Part shown: piece by piece, positions 48,901 through 61,278 of the stretch
Position numbering within the stretch: position 1 is the stretch's first letter
Layout: each line of letters starts with the position of its first letter
Program-made: the position numbers and the translations under genes
The notes under the pieces: model-generated
The model's database searches: none
Told to the model about the DNA's origin: nothing
Seen by the model: the letters and a program-made list of their open reading frames with translations, nothing else
From: Porogramme epimiltina
Lineage: Eukaryota > Basidiomycota > Agaricomycetes > Polyporales > Polyporaceae
DNA length: 64,000 nt
Direction of reading: 5' to 3'
Assembly: GCA_900155495.1 (NCBI GenBank)
Contig: FTLJ01000382.1
Span: forward strand, 38,380 to 102,379

Positions 48901-51900
48901 CCGTAGGTACGAGAGTTCGTGCCCCTCGAGCTAATAAATGATTTGGAATATCAAACCCCGCTCGGCGCCACCGTACCGCAAAGATGTAATACTTACGAAA
49001 GGCGTCGTCCGCTCCCCGGTGCTGTACGCGCACAGCAGCGCAAATGGCCGCTTATCGATGTTGTATATCGGCACCGCTAGCACCGCGAAATCCCGTGAGC
49101 GTTCGTCGAACGTGGCTCACGCTTTCCACGTTGTTCGGGACGGAAATAACTCACCGAGCACGTACTGTATCCTCGCGGGCAAGAACGGCCGCAGTCCCGG
49201 GTGGACGAGCCCCTCGCAAACCTTGCCCTCGGGGTACTTCTCGAAGAAATCGGTGAGCCTGCGGTACTGCTCCGAGCACAAGCTCCGGCTCTGCGGCTCT
49301 AAACCGCCGCTGGCCTCGTGGATCGTGATCGACATCGACGACTCAGAGCCGATCGTCTCGAGGACGTCGACGTGTGAGACGTCCATGACGATCGCGCCCT
49401 CGACGTCCAGGGTCCGTTGGACCAGTTTCGCAGCTCGGACGTATATCTGTTCCATCGACGTTGACGCCGGCGGTCGAGCCTGGGGTTCCTGCTCGTTGAC
49501 CTGCTTGTCCACCTCGAGGCAGTCCCGCGTGAACTGTTCCATGGAGCTTTGAATGCGGTCGCGTATCCGGAGCTGAATCTTGTCTTTCCACAGCTCCAGC
49601 TCTCGCAGTGTAATTTGCTATTGGTGATGTGACATGTCAAAGGGGTACGTAATCCGTCACGGAGTATAGACATACCGCAAATTCCTTGAGGGTATGCCGT
49701 TGACGTGGGCTAAACTCTCGTCTTGGCGTGTCGTCCATGATTGCGAGGCTGCAGGCATGTGAACATGACGTCAGAGACGGTCGAGGCCGCCGGATACCGC
49801 AGCACTCACGTTCCAATGTTGAACCCATCATGCGTCCGGAGGGGACAGCCAGCATAGAAACGGATATGAGGGCGGCCGATAACTAGAGGCTGTAGGCGTT
49901 GTTAGAGGGGCCGGTGTAACCACAAAGAGTCCCACGCACATTCTTCGAAAATCTCCAGTCATCCTGGGTATCAAGAACCACCATGGGCTCATCGTCGCTA
50001 TTTCCTTATCAGCCTGCGGCCGCGTGAGGTTTGTAAAAATCACCCACGGCTGCAAGATAGCATGGGCGCAAAGCGAGCTCGTTCTGGCCATGCTACTGAC
50101 CCCCAGTCCGGCTGCATCTCAACCGTTAATTTATGCGCACACCTACCGGTCGCACAGCACTTACACTCTGATTTCAGAAACCTACGTAAAAACGACCGTC
50201 AGCACCTCCCACCTCCTCCCCCCCGCAAAAAAACCAAACCACTCACTGCTCGTTCCCGTCGATCAGCGCAACGATGACGACCCTCGTGTTGAACACCAGC
50301 TTCACAAGGTGCGCGATCCGGTCAAAGTTCGGGTCCGGCCCCGTGTTCCATATGTTGTACTTGTACAGCGCCCTCCGCCGCTCGAGCTCGTTCGGCGGGT
50401 TCGGCGGCGCGAGGTACCCCAGCTCCCCAAACATCTGCTCCTCCTTCGCCGCCCGCCCCGCGTTCCCGTTCGCATGGCCGTGCGCCGCGGCGTCGCCCAC
50501 CCCGTCCCGCGCCGGCCGCGCCGCGCGCGTCCGCCGCTCGTACAGCGCCGCCGTCGCCACCGTCGGCAGCGGCGCGCTCGTCTGCCGCGTCAGGCAGATC
50601 CGCCGCGGCAGCGCCGGCACCGTCTGCGCGTCCCCCTCGAACGGCGGCGCCGACACCTGCCGCGACATGTCGCCCGCCGAGCGCGGGAAGCTCGGCGCCG
50701 CCACGCCGTCCGCCGCGGGGGGCGGCGGGTGGAGATTCGACAGCGACGAGGCGGAGGTCGAGGTCGACGACAGCGACAGCGCCGAGGGCAGGGCGTAGCT
50801 CCCGAACCGGGACGGCTCCACGGAGCCAAAGTAGTCCTCGTCCGCGGGCTCGGGCGAGGACATGATCGGCGCCGTGGCGGGTGCGATCGCCGGCGGGTGT
50901 GGGTGCGGGTGCGGGTGGTGGCGGGCGAGGGAGCGCGGGCCGGGCGTCGACGCGGGCAGCGGCTGGGGCACGTCACGCAGCTCGCCGACGTCCCCGCCCG
51001 CGCCGCCGTCCGCTGCGTCGATGTCAGACGGAGCGACTTCCATGCCCACGGCGGCGGCGAAGGCGGCGTTGTTGTTGGACCGCTCGTCCACGTCCTGCGT
51101 GCCCTGCCAGAAGCTGCTCAGCCGCGTCTTGCGCACCGTGCTGGGCGAGAGCAGCGGCACGACGGCGCCGTTGCCGCCGCCCTCTGCGGGCGGAGCGAAC
51201 GCGTCGGGCGGGTGCGAGCCGGGTATCGTCGCCGTCACGCCGCGCATGGGGTCCGTGAGCTCGTGCTCGGGCGAGGGCAGCGCGAGGGGCGCGACGGACA
51301 CGCGGGCGGCGGCGAGGCGGATCGCGGCGGCGGTAGCGGTCGCGTCCGCGTGGGGGATGGGCGTGCGCGGGGGGTCGGGCGGCGGCTGCGGGTGGACGAG
51401 CCCCGCGGACGTGCGCAGGTCAGCAAACGAGTTTCGCAGTCGGTGCGAGAACGCGCCCAGGTGGGGCGGCGGCGCGCCCGACTGCTTCGCGGACTTCCGC
51501 GGGCGAGAAGGAGGAGAAGCAGGCGCGTCCGTGGCCGCAGGGCTCACCTGTGCAGCCGAGGAGCGTGGAGCGGGCCCAGCGTGGGCGGTCTGGGCCCGCT
51601 CTCCGTCTGCAGGCTCGGCCATGGGGTCGGGCGGGGGCGGGGGCGCTCCTCGGCGCGAGAGCGGCTCGTACGGCGTCTCCGCGGGCCTCCAGTCTGGCAC
51701 GGAATCGAGCTCGGGCGAATCGAAGAGCGGGTCGGAATTGGCGCCCGCAACGGAGGTGTCGAGCGTCGCGGCGGACGACGACGACGAGAAATGGCTCGGG
51801 ACGGTCAGGTGGGAGCGGGGCTGGAGCGGGGTCTTGAGGGGGTCCCACCGGCCGACCGAGTACGCGTTTATGAACGTCGCCCAGTCGTAGTCGGGCTCGC

Positions 51901-52493
51901 CCATGGCGGAGTCGCGTGCGGGCACGGAGCTCTGGGTGACGTGCGACTCCGCGCCTGGAGAAGGGTCGAAGGGCGACGGGAGGACGTCTGGACGGGAGCG
52001 CGCGAGAACCGTCAACACGGGGTGCTGCTCGGTGCAGGAATGGGAATGAGAACGCACCTAGGCCTGCGAGACGCGACGCCTCCGCGCGCAGCCCGGCGAC
52101 GGCGGCGTGGGCCTTGCGATTCATGTCCTGGATCGAGCGGTCTTCGTGGGACGCAGAGCGGCGGTCCTTGCGGCTGGGCACCCAGAGCGAGGTGGAGCGG
52201 GGTGCGTCTGACGCCGGGGAGAGGGCGGAGGGGGTGAGGTCGCCCATGGGCGGGGCGGGGGGCAGGAGATCGCGCTTGTCCTCTGTGGTGGAGGCGGTGG
52301 ACGGACGCCTGCGCGACTTGGACGGGCGGGCGGGCGGCGGGGCGAGATGGGGGATGGAAGGAAGGAGGATGGCGGCGGGGGAGGGGACTGCGAGGGCGTA
52401 GTGGATGTTGTCGGATGGGGCGGAGGGCGGGTGGGGGAATATCTGGTCTGATCGGGGGAGCTCGACGCGGGGGAGGTCGAGGAAAGGGTCCAT
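45978..52493 (-). CDS. hybrid sensor histidine kinase with GAF domain and receiver
   Basis: A soluble two-component phosphorelay protein. Twenty-one exons (minus): 52058-52493, 50247-51987, 50165-50181, 50048-50111, 49940-49997, 49810-49889, 49676-49748, 49155-49617, 48997-49076, 48894-48930, 48757-48832, 48671-48704, 48433-48614, 48023-48365, 47852-47950, 47756-47779, 46630-47693, 46510-46531, 46361-46431, 46096-46284 and 45978-46041. The total of 5217 nt is in one frame, 1738 residues. Order: a disordered Pro/Ser/Ala-rich N-terminus (1 to about 690); a GAF domain (YKYNIWNTG to GFNIGTLAIMDD); a second GAF-like region; the H-box [10 protein letters not shown] (H1045); HATPase N-box [17 protein letters not shown] and GTGLGLAIV; a long linker; and a receiver with VVEDN, phospho-acceptor D1660 (LLDLSMP), a T in LALTG and K in LVKP. 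No membrane segment is seen. The intron after exon 11 has a GC donor (GCGAGT). Confidence 0.9.
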
Positions 52494-53021
52494 GAGGAGT
52501 GCGGAGGGGGCGCAGTCTGGCAGATGGCAGACGGCGGGGCTGGGGCTGCTAGAGGGCGAGTGGAGCAGACGACATGGGACGAGTGGACGGTCGGACGCGT
52601 CAGAGGCGGGGTGGAGTCGGGCGCGGGCGCGGGACGGCGAGCGGGGGCGCTGCAGGATGGGTGCAAGAAGCAGCAGGCAGGGCCCTGGCAGGCGCAGAGG
52701 GAGAACCCCGGGCAAGGGAGGCGTGGACGGCCAGGTGGGGCAGCAGGTGAGGCAACAGATGCTGAGGGCGCCCGTCGTCTTGCTCTACTTACCTCACGCT
52801 CAAGTTCACCCCGCTGCACCGGCCGGCGTCTCCCACCGACGCACCGAGAACGCTCCCGGTGGCTGTACCCAACGACGTCATCCCCTGCTCCGATCAATTC
52901 ACTCTTCCCCCCACAGGCACGTGCCTAAGACATGTCTCTCTTTCCGGTCCCCCGCTCCACCCCGGCCCACCCAGCATCACGCCGCGTTCGTCAGAGAGGG
53001 AATCCGGATAGTTTGCTCCGT
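52494..53021. other. intergenic, histidine kinase promoter and 3' flank of dolichol kinase
   Basis: About 0.5 kb of GC-rich sequence upstream of the minus-strand kinase. No gene is seen. Confidence 0.45.
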
Positions 53022-56000
53022 CTACGCAGCTACAACAACATCTAGCAACACAACCATCGCCCACATGTACAGCGGCAGCGTCAGGTTGTCGTTCTGCACG
53101 CTGAACGCCTCCAGGCACCCCGCCAACCCCGCAGCGATCCCGAACCGAGCCATCTGTTGGGTGCGTCCGCAAGCGCGAGCGCCCGCCATTGCAATTGCGT
53201 CAGTCCCCCCTGGGTTCCGCCAACTGCTCGTCCCCGCCGCGTACGCACCGAAAACCGCTCGACCGTCCCGAGCACCCGCAGCGCCCACGCGCACGCCCAC
53301 ACCGACGCCACAAACCCCCCGCTGCCCTCCACCGTCTTCGGGTTCGCCGCGAACCACCGGTGCCGACCCACCCGCTTCCCCACAATCGACGCCTGTCCGC
53401 CCGAGTACGTAAACGAGGAGAGCGAGAGATAGAGAGATGGTCAGCCACTGTCACCGCCGCTGCCGCGTCGATCGCACGGTCCCCCCCGTCTCCACGACGC
53501 CGCGCCCAGGCCCTAGGCCCTGGGCCCTGGCGGGAGACTCCGGCGGGAGACCGCGATCGGTGGGGCCGCCGGAGCGGGCAAAACGCAAAAACGCAGACGC
53601 AGACGCAGACGTACCAGAGCGTCTCCGACCCCCAGCACCAGCGTCCCTGTGAACTGCAGCAGCCGCGAGGGGCTGTCGCCGCGCCCGCAGCAACCGTGCC
53701 ATCGCCATCGTCAGCGCCACCGTGCTCGAGCGGAGGAAAAAGGGGGAGGACCCTGGGCGAACGAACGCACCCTTCGAACCAGACCGAGTTCGCGCAGCCC
53801 GTCAGGAGGTAGAAGTGGCTCAGGATCGCCGTCCCGCTGTCCTTGGAGTCCAGGAACTCGTGCATGAACACGTGCACCGCCGCGCCGAACGGGTACAGCG
53901 CAAAGTAGCGCACGTACTCCGTGAACGTGAACAGCGCGAACGCCCCGCTGAACGCGAGGTGCGTGAACGCCGCCTGCAGCAGCAGCAACAGCGCCAGCGG
54001 CGAATGGGGTAAGAGGGAAGGAGGAGGGGTCAACACGTGAGCACGCCGGTATCAGACTACGATGAACGATGACGTACGTCGACCGCGATCCCAGGGACGA
54101 ACATCACCACCGCGAGCGCGTGGAAGAACTTGCGCCGCGCGTTCACGCTCAGCGTCGGGACGTGCTTGTCCGCCGCGTCCAGCAGGTCCGTCGCCACGTT
54201 CGACAGCTGCGCCCCGTTCGGCAGGTCTGGCAGGTTCGGCAGCCGCAGCCCGTACGCGTTCGCGCCCTCCACCGCCGTCGCGCTCGCGCTCGAGTCGCTC
54301 AGCTCCGCCGGCGCCGCCCTCGGGCTGTCCTGCGCCCCGCTCGGCGCCCCCGTGCCCGTGCCTATGCCCGAGGCCGCACCCGCACCCGCGCCCACGCCCG
54401 GCTGCTGCCCCTGGCCCTGCGCTTGCGCCTGTGCCACCGCCGTAGCCGTAGCCGTGGCCCCATACATCCCCGGCGCGACGCCGTACCGCGGGCTAGCGGG
54501 TAGGACGAGCCCCCCGTCCCCGCTCGCGCTGAGCTGCACGCTCCCGGGCGCGCGCGCGCCCCACTGGCGCCAGCGGCGGCTGCGCGCGAGCTGGCGCGTC
54601 CAGCCCGCGACGCTGAGCCCGATGAGGAGCGCCCAGTAGCCGAGGAGCGCGGGGCGCGTCCAGCGCGTGCGGCCCTCGAGCAGCCACAGCGCGGCGTGCA
54701 CCCACGGCGTGCGCCCGCCGAGGCACCAGCGCGTCCACGTCCCGACGAGCCCGCCGACGATGAGCAGCGCGCCCGCGTAGAAGCCGAGCGCGAGCAGCCG
54801 GCGGTGCTTTTGCTTTTCTTGCGGGAAGCGTAGCCGGCGCACGGGGCGCTGCGCGATGTGCCGCGAGAGGTAGAGGAGCGGGGAGAGGAGGAAGCCGGTG
54901 AGGAGGGAGCCGGGGATTAGGGCGATTTGGTAGATGAGGAGGGGTGTGGGGAGTCGGAACGTCTTGATGTAGGTTGTGGTTGCTGGGAGAAGCTATAAAT
55001 ATGGCGGAAGTCAGACCAAGATAGTGAAGGCCAGCATGTCGATCGAGACGGTGAGTTCTATCAAGGTATTTGCAATAGTGGCAGGTAATCCCAAGTTAAA
55101 CCCGAGTCTACTTGAACTTCTTTCGGACCCGCACGTAGGTCGTGCCACTCCATGGATGGTCCCGGCATCATACAAGCCTTCAGTTCACGATTAACGGTAC
55201 CCACCTTCGCAGAAGTCATGTTCATGAGCTCCATAAACAAGACAGTGGCACCAAAGGCCACAAGACCCAATTCTCCGAACGTAAATCCACGGTGGGCTAG
55301 ACGAACGCAAGCGTAGAGCGAAAACTGGAAGAATATAGAACTTGCCACGACCTCCAGGTATGACATGCCTAGACCGATTCATCCGTGAGATTCTGAGACC
55401 CGCTACCGAATTTTGGTACGCACTCTGCCAAATTCCAAGCTTTAACTCCTTGAGCGCGATACGGACGCACAAGATCCACAAGGTGACGCTGAAGGCAAAC
55501 AGCACGTAGAGGTAGGTTCGCCGGCCTTCCTTCCGAGGCACCGAGCTAACCTCGCCCTCCGGAATGACCCGCTTTCTCCGGTGTCGGGCCTCGGTGATCC
55601 ATGACGCAATAACGTGCACGAGAAGGATAGTCGCGCAAAACGTCGCCTGGCTGACCAAGTACCGCCTCGAAAGCAAGAGCGCCTCCAGCGGTGTCGTCGG
55701 CTTCGGCGAGTCGGCAAGGGTCATAGGTGGTTCTATCCGCCACCCGGGGGGCACAGGGTCGCCAGGGGGCGTGGACGCCGACATCGTAAGGGAGACATAC
55801 AACTCCGCGGCCGCGACGAGAAGCCCGCCCAGGAGCCCGGTAAGAATACCGTCGTCCTGCGCGTTTCTGGGCCGGCCCGTCAGCGTGATGACTGTCACTT
55901 CGGAGCTGCGGCCACGTACCTGTAGTTCTTTGGGACAGTCATCCACACGTAGCCCGTGTCGCGGCTCCTTGGGGATCCGTTAGCTAGGTTGAGGGTGGGC

Positions 56001-57233
56001 GGGACCCTTCTCCCCTCGCGTTCTGCTGGCCGATGCAGCGGGGAGGACGGCCGAGACGGCGGCGTAGTTGGCCGTTCGTGCAGGTTTGGGGGTATTCGAG
56101 TCCACGAAACCCGAGTCCATGTACAATACACTATTGATGCAATGACTAGTAGGGCAAGCTCTGGGTGGGTGACGTTCATGAGATAGCCCTGTAAATGCAA
56201 GAATGGAGAAAACGACACCTATTGATATCCACATATCCGGGTCGAAAGGGCCCGCGGCGAACGCGCGGATTTTGACTGCGGCGTACCCCACAGAGCATAG
56301 CAGCAGAATGTTTTCCAGGGCTTGTCGCGTGTCGAACGAGACCTTCAGCCTGGTGCCCGGAATCCGGACGTGGAAGCAGACCGTGCTCGGAAAGAGGGAG
56401 CGAATCGCCACCGGCGGATTACGCCCGTTTCGTGAGAAAAGGGACGGCGAGCCCGGACGCTGCGCGCCGTTGGGGGCCCCATCCGAAGGTGGCTTGACGG
56501 CGGGGGAGCGAGAGCGCGTGAACGTCCTTCGCTCGAACAGCCTGGAGGGGCTGCTCCGTCTCGAATTGCTCGAGAGGGATTGGCCGCTTCCCTGACGTAC
56601 GATGAACGCCCCATTGCTCTTAGCTTTTCCCTTGTGCTCCTTCCGGTGCACTCCTATCTGCCTTTGGGTCGGCTGCCGCCCACGCCCGTCCTGGGGGCCG
56701 GTGTCCGTGCCCTCTTCCTCGCTCGTGAGACCACCCGAGTCTGAGCTACTCGCCACAGTCAAACGTCACGTTTCTCGCCCGGAGGAGCATACTTATTGCG
56801 GACGTACCTGGAGGACCCCGCCTGATAGCTCGTGCTCCATCCTTGCTGCTGGGATTGGGGGGCCGGCACAGGAAGGGCTCCAGACGGCTGTGACGGCCTC
56901 CGCTTGGAGTGCACGCGCGCTCTCTTGGACTGAGCGCGCCCAGAGGGCCTTCGGGCAGGAGGGGAAGGCGAGGAGGGTGAACGAGGCAGCTTGGCAGACG
57001 CGACACCGCCAGCGACGGTGATGAAGAGGTGAGAGGGAATGTGCACACGCCCGCTCTTCCCCAGTGTGTTCGTAGGCCGAAGGCCAGTAGCGCCCACCTC
57101 CGTGTCGCGCGGAAGGAGCACGTGATTCTTTCGGGGATGGATCTAAGATCTAATCTAGCCCCGAGGCTCGGCCGGACGCGGCCGCGCTGATCGCAGCCAC
57201 AATCGCGTCGCGACGCGTCCCAGTCGCGCTCAT
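53022..57233 (-). CDS. SEC59: dolichol kinase (Sec59-like)
   Basis: This ER polytopic enzyme uses CTP to phosphorylate dolichol for protein glycosylation. Exons (minus), 5' to 3': tentative 57201-57233, 56808-57142, about 56190-56745, about 55920-56188, 55424-55866, 55205-55368, 54078-54992, 53771-53973, 53615-53672, 53249-53392 and 53022-53153. The conserved catalytic half is clear: NARRKFFHALAVVMF, TEYVRYFALYPFG, FLDSKDSG, SHFYLLTGCA, GTLVLGVGDALASIVGKR and NPKTVEGSGGF. Many hydrophobic segments precede it. The middle has a Gln/Gly/Ala low-complexity loop. The N-terminal half is less certain. The first exon relies on a weak GTGGCT donor, and between ISIGVVFSILAF and GYLMNVTHPEL the frame shifts by one base at a GGG without a usable intron. 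It is divergent from the uracil-DNA glycosylase gene, 89 bases apart. Confidence 0.82.
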
Positions 57234-57322
57234 TCATGATCCTTCCCTTCCCACCACTATCGTGCCACTTGCTACCTCTAACGCGTCGCACTCTCCTCAA
57301 AACCTTACATACACGTGTCAAT

Positions 57323-58873
57323 ATGGATAAGAAACCCGCCGTCGTGTTCCTCGAAGACCTCGAGACTCCCAAGGCTGCCACGAAGGAAAATGTGTCAGTC
57401 GACGCGTCCAAGGAGAACGCGACGACGGACACCGAGGACTCGGGCGAAACGAAAGGAACGCCGACAAAGGCCTCAGAGAAAAAGACCGCTACCGGCGCTA
57501 CCAAACGCCAGCGGGCCATCACTGATATGTTCTCGAAGGCACCTTCGACCTCTTCGTCGTCAGCACCTGCGACGAAGAAGGCCAGGACCTTGACGGCCAA
57601 CCCATCGCTCAATTCGATTCCGTTTTCGTTGACGGAGTACCAGAATAGTATGAACGATGATGAGAAGAAGTATCTCGCCCTTGAATGTGAGACTATGGGC
57701 AAGAGCTGGTAAGTTGTTGAGCGGGATCTGGTATTGACGCGATGCTGACCCTCAGTAGGCTGAAAGTGCTCAAAGACGAGATTCGCAAGCCTTATTTCAT
57801 CAAGCTCAAGAAGTTCCTGTACGAGCAGGGCGTGAAGAGCGTTGGCGACAGCGCGCCTAGCCTCAGGGTGTATCCGGCGCGTATGTCACCTCACTGTCAC
57901 TTCAGTCTGAACCTCGCTGACTCTTGTACTCCCTCCCGAAGCGAAAAACATCTATTCGTGGTCCAACCTTACGCCTCTGGGTCGTGTGAAGGTGGTTATT
58001 ATCGGTCAAGACCCTTATCATGGGGCGGGTCAAGCTCATGGTGAGGCTGAAGTTACCCTTTCCTGGTCGCCACTCTCTAATCCTACTTAGGCCTTTGTTT
58101 CTCGGTGCCCCCCGGTGTAGCGGTTCCACCGTCCTTGAGAAATGTGCGTGTCGCGACAAGATGGACGATACATCCGCTCACCAGCTTCCAGATCTATGCC
58201 GAAATTAAGGCCGAGTATCCGGACTTTGAGCCACCGAAGCACGGGTGAGAGCGGCTCATGTCTCTCGTGTGCAACTGTCTGCTCATCTGCTCTTGGGACC
58301 ACAGCAACCTGACGTCATGGGCAGAGAACGGCGTCCTCCTGCTCAATACCGCCCTCACCGTTCGCGCATCCGCCGCGGGCTCCCACTCCAATCAAGGGTG
58401 GGAAGACTTCACCGACAAGGTCGTCGAAATCGTCGACCGTTTCGGCGGTGCGAACCTCGGAAGCAAGGACGGCGTTGCCGCCGGCCGCGGCCGTGGGATC
58501 GTGTTCCTCGCGTGGGGAGCCTGGGCTGGAAAGCGCGTCGCGAAGCTCGACAAGGTTCGTGCGCTTCCCTCCCCCTCTTCCTCGTCTCGATCGACAAACT
58601 TAGCCTGCTTTCAAATTGCAATTACATTGTATGCCGCTCGGACGCGCAGAAAAAGCACCTCATTTTGACGAGCGCCGTAAGTGACTCCGGTCGGTGTTTG
58701 TTGTGCTGCCCTTAGCTTACCGTGGGGCTGGTGTTTCTCTCGGCGTGTATCAGCACCCGTCGCCTTTCAGCGCGAACAAGGGGTTCCTGGGCAATGGCCA
58801 CTTCAAAAAAGCCAACGACTGGCTCTCCGAGAAGTACGGCCCCGATGGCTGTGTCGAGTGGACTAAGCTCTGA
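57323..58873 (+). CDS. UNG1: uracil-DNA glycosylase (family 1)
   Basis: The enzyme excises uracil from DNA in base excision repair, in the nucleus and/or mitochondria. Exons: 57323-57708, 57759-57880, 57942-58040, 58091-58143, 58192-58244, 58305-58554, 58650-58676 and 58754-58873, giving 369 residues. Key motifs are IGQDPYHG with the water-activating D193, [15 protein letters not shown], the uracil-contact [10 protein letters not shown], and the DNA-intercalation [11 protein letters not shown] at 331 onward. The N-terminal about 100 residues are Lys/Thr/Ser-rich and disordered, with [12 protein letters not shown] resembling a PCNA-interacting (PIP-like) box. The seventh exon is only 27 nt (KKHLILTSA). 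All phases match. Confidence 0.95.
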
Positions 58874-61256
58874 ACGTGGGGCACATCAAGCAAACTTGTG
58901 AATGTTGCCGGCACGCTTGTATATGTCGCTGTTGATAGTATCCACGTGTGAGTGCCCCCCTTGATAGTGGATGCAATGCGCTGAACAGTCGCGGCCAGTT
59001 CCCCCGACCCTGCAAAAAAACGCCACAAACCCCGCCTTCTGGCCCAGTAATCGCGAAGACGAGCTCCCGACGGTCCTCGGCCCTCTGGTCTGTAGCGCCC
59101 CACGTGCGCCTGACAGTTGTCGCAGTCACTTGCAGTGCGCACCGGCGGGCCCAGCGCACCCACCGACCGGCACCTCGATCGTCCGGCCATCTACCACTCG
59201 CGGAACGCTGTAAATATCACGTCAATGTCGTGTTCTCGTCCAGGCTTTCGTATGCCCGCCTCACCCGCTCCCCGACGAGCCCTGCCGCGACCTGATCATG
59301 CGCCCATCCACCCTCCCCGCCCCTGCCGCCGCCCATACACCACCACTGATCACGTCCTGAAGGCTTGGTTCGCAGCGTGTCCTTGTACCCAGCCCTCTCG
59401 TCCCCGGTCCCATCATCTTCCCGAGATTCCCCACACGCCCTGGTCGCTCTCTTGTAACGGCTGTTACCTAGGAGGCCACGCGCACTCACTTTCCCGTCAA
59501 ACCATATCATTGTCTGGTTCTTGTCTGGTTCTCGCTTGTTTACATACCGTCGTCTGCTCTAGTCGCTATTTTGATTTCGTGCTATCCCCATCGGCCCTGT
59601 CGTTCCCCCACTATCCATCACCTCCGCAGCGCGCTGGTCTGTCTTCGCCGTTCCCGCCCTTCTCGGGGGGCAGATGCGCCGACCCAGACAGACTTGTCGT
59701 TGCGACCCCCACCATCACTCCCGGACTGTGGACATGTCTACTGTAGAACCCGCGCCCCTGCGCCGTCAATACTACCCATGCTCGCCCGCCCCTTGCCCCC
59801 GAAGCGTGTCACGCGATATCAGCTCACTTATGTCGCGCCACATCGCGCTCACAGCATCCCGCCGAGGTGAGCTCTCCCATCGCCACGCGCCCTTCCCGCG
59901 GTCGCTGCTGCTTGCATCCGGGATCCGTCAAGCCGAGCCCTTGTGGTTTCGGCGGCAGGCCCCGGGCTGCGGCAGCACTGCTGCAATGACCAGCAACGAC
60001 TGCGCAGTGCGCGCACGCTCACACACAGCTAGAGCCCCGACACGCGCCCGACGGCAATTCGCAGATGTGCCGCACTTCGCTTCCACGTGCGTGTGTATCC
60101 CCGAAAGTGCGATGCGGCGACGCAGCGTGAGCGCGCCTGTGCGGCGGCGACTCCGCGTTACGGAACGCCTTTTGAGTTCGGGCTCCCGCGTACGCGCACG
60201 TACGCGCATACCTCCGCCGATACCATCCCCCGCGCGTGAACTAGCCTTTGGTTGAGCCGTCCCGGGGGGCCTCGAGGGCAAGGTTTCGTACCTGGCGAGC
60301 CCGGAGCGTCCAGGGGCGCACAGAGTCACAGGCGGGTGGGCGCGCGGCTCGGTCTCTGCCGCCCCGTTCGCCCAAGGTTCGCGATCAGGCCTCAGGGCCC
60401 TCACCCCGGCGCGCAAGAAGGCGATCGTCCTGGGCGCCGCGGCGCGCAATGATGATGATGATGGCGGTGGTGTGTGCCACGAGCCACAAGGCCCCTCCGC
60501 GCTGCACCGCACCGTGCTCCCAAAAGTATTCCATCGGCGATCGCGATCCGCCCGGCTGGGGCCGTGCTCGAGGCACCCACCCACCCACTCACCACCCCCG
60601 GCGCCCATGATCCCCGCCTCCGCCCTCGCCTCGCCTCCCCTTTTCCCTCCTTCCCCCCGCTCCCGCAAATGGCGCGGCGCCCGACCGGGCTGGGGTGGGA
60701 GGCTTGGGAGTCGTGCAGCAGCCGCGGGCGCGTCCGAGAAGCCGCCCCGTCGCGGGCGCGCCGCCAGGCGAAGCACCCGCGTACGTACGCCAGCCGCCAG
60801 CGGCCTCCCTGAAGCCCGAACCCGCGATGCCACCCCCATCCCCCCGCGTCCGCGTCCGCCGTCGGAGGCGCGGCGTCGCGGCGTCGCGCCTCACCGTGCC
60901 CGGACGCGCGCACGAGCGCGACAACCCCCCTCGCTGTCAACACAGAGCACTACTCGCAAACGATCGTCCCCGCCGAGCCCGCGCGCGGACGTGCGGAGGT
61001 GCGGGGGCTGCGCACGCGACCTCGCCTGCACGCGCGCACGCCCGCGGTACCTGCGCCGCGCTCGGGGCGTGCTGACTACGCCGCGCGGCTGTGCGCGGGG
61101 CTCGCGACGGACGCCCTCCTCGGGCCTCAAGGCGACCCCAAAGTTCAGACCTCAGGGCTTCCCCCTCTCCCTCACCGCTGGGCTCGCGCGCGCGCCAGAG
61201 TGCAATGTCGAATGTCGCTTTGCAGCTGAGTTCTCTTGGGCCCGGGGCAGGCGCGG

Positions 61257-61278
61257 CCGACCGACCGACCGACCGACC
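61257..61278 (+). repeat. (CCGA)n microsatellite
   Basis: About five direct copies of a CCGA unit within the GC-rich gene-free region. Confidence 0.75.

Noticed and set aside
50024..52237. 737-codon plus-strand ORF
   Set aside because: It lies entirely antisense to the histidine kinase's long N-terminal exon, is Arg/Gly-rich with no domain, and results from the high GC content of that exon.
55040..55110. Hydrophobic stretch (ELTVSIDMLAFTIL) between dolichol kinase exons
   Set aside because: It cannot be joined in phase with the flanking exons; the direct splice from TSAK to LLPATTTYIK fits better, so it is treated as intron.
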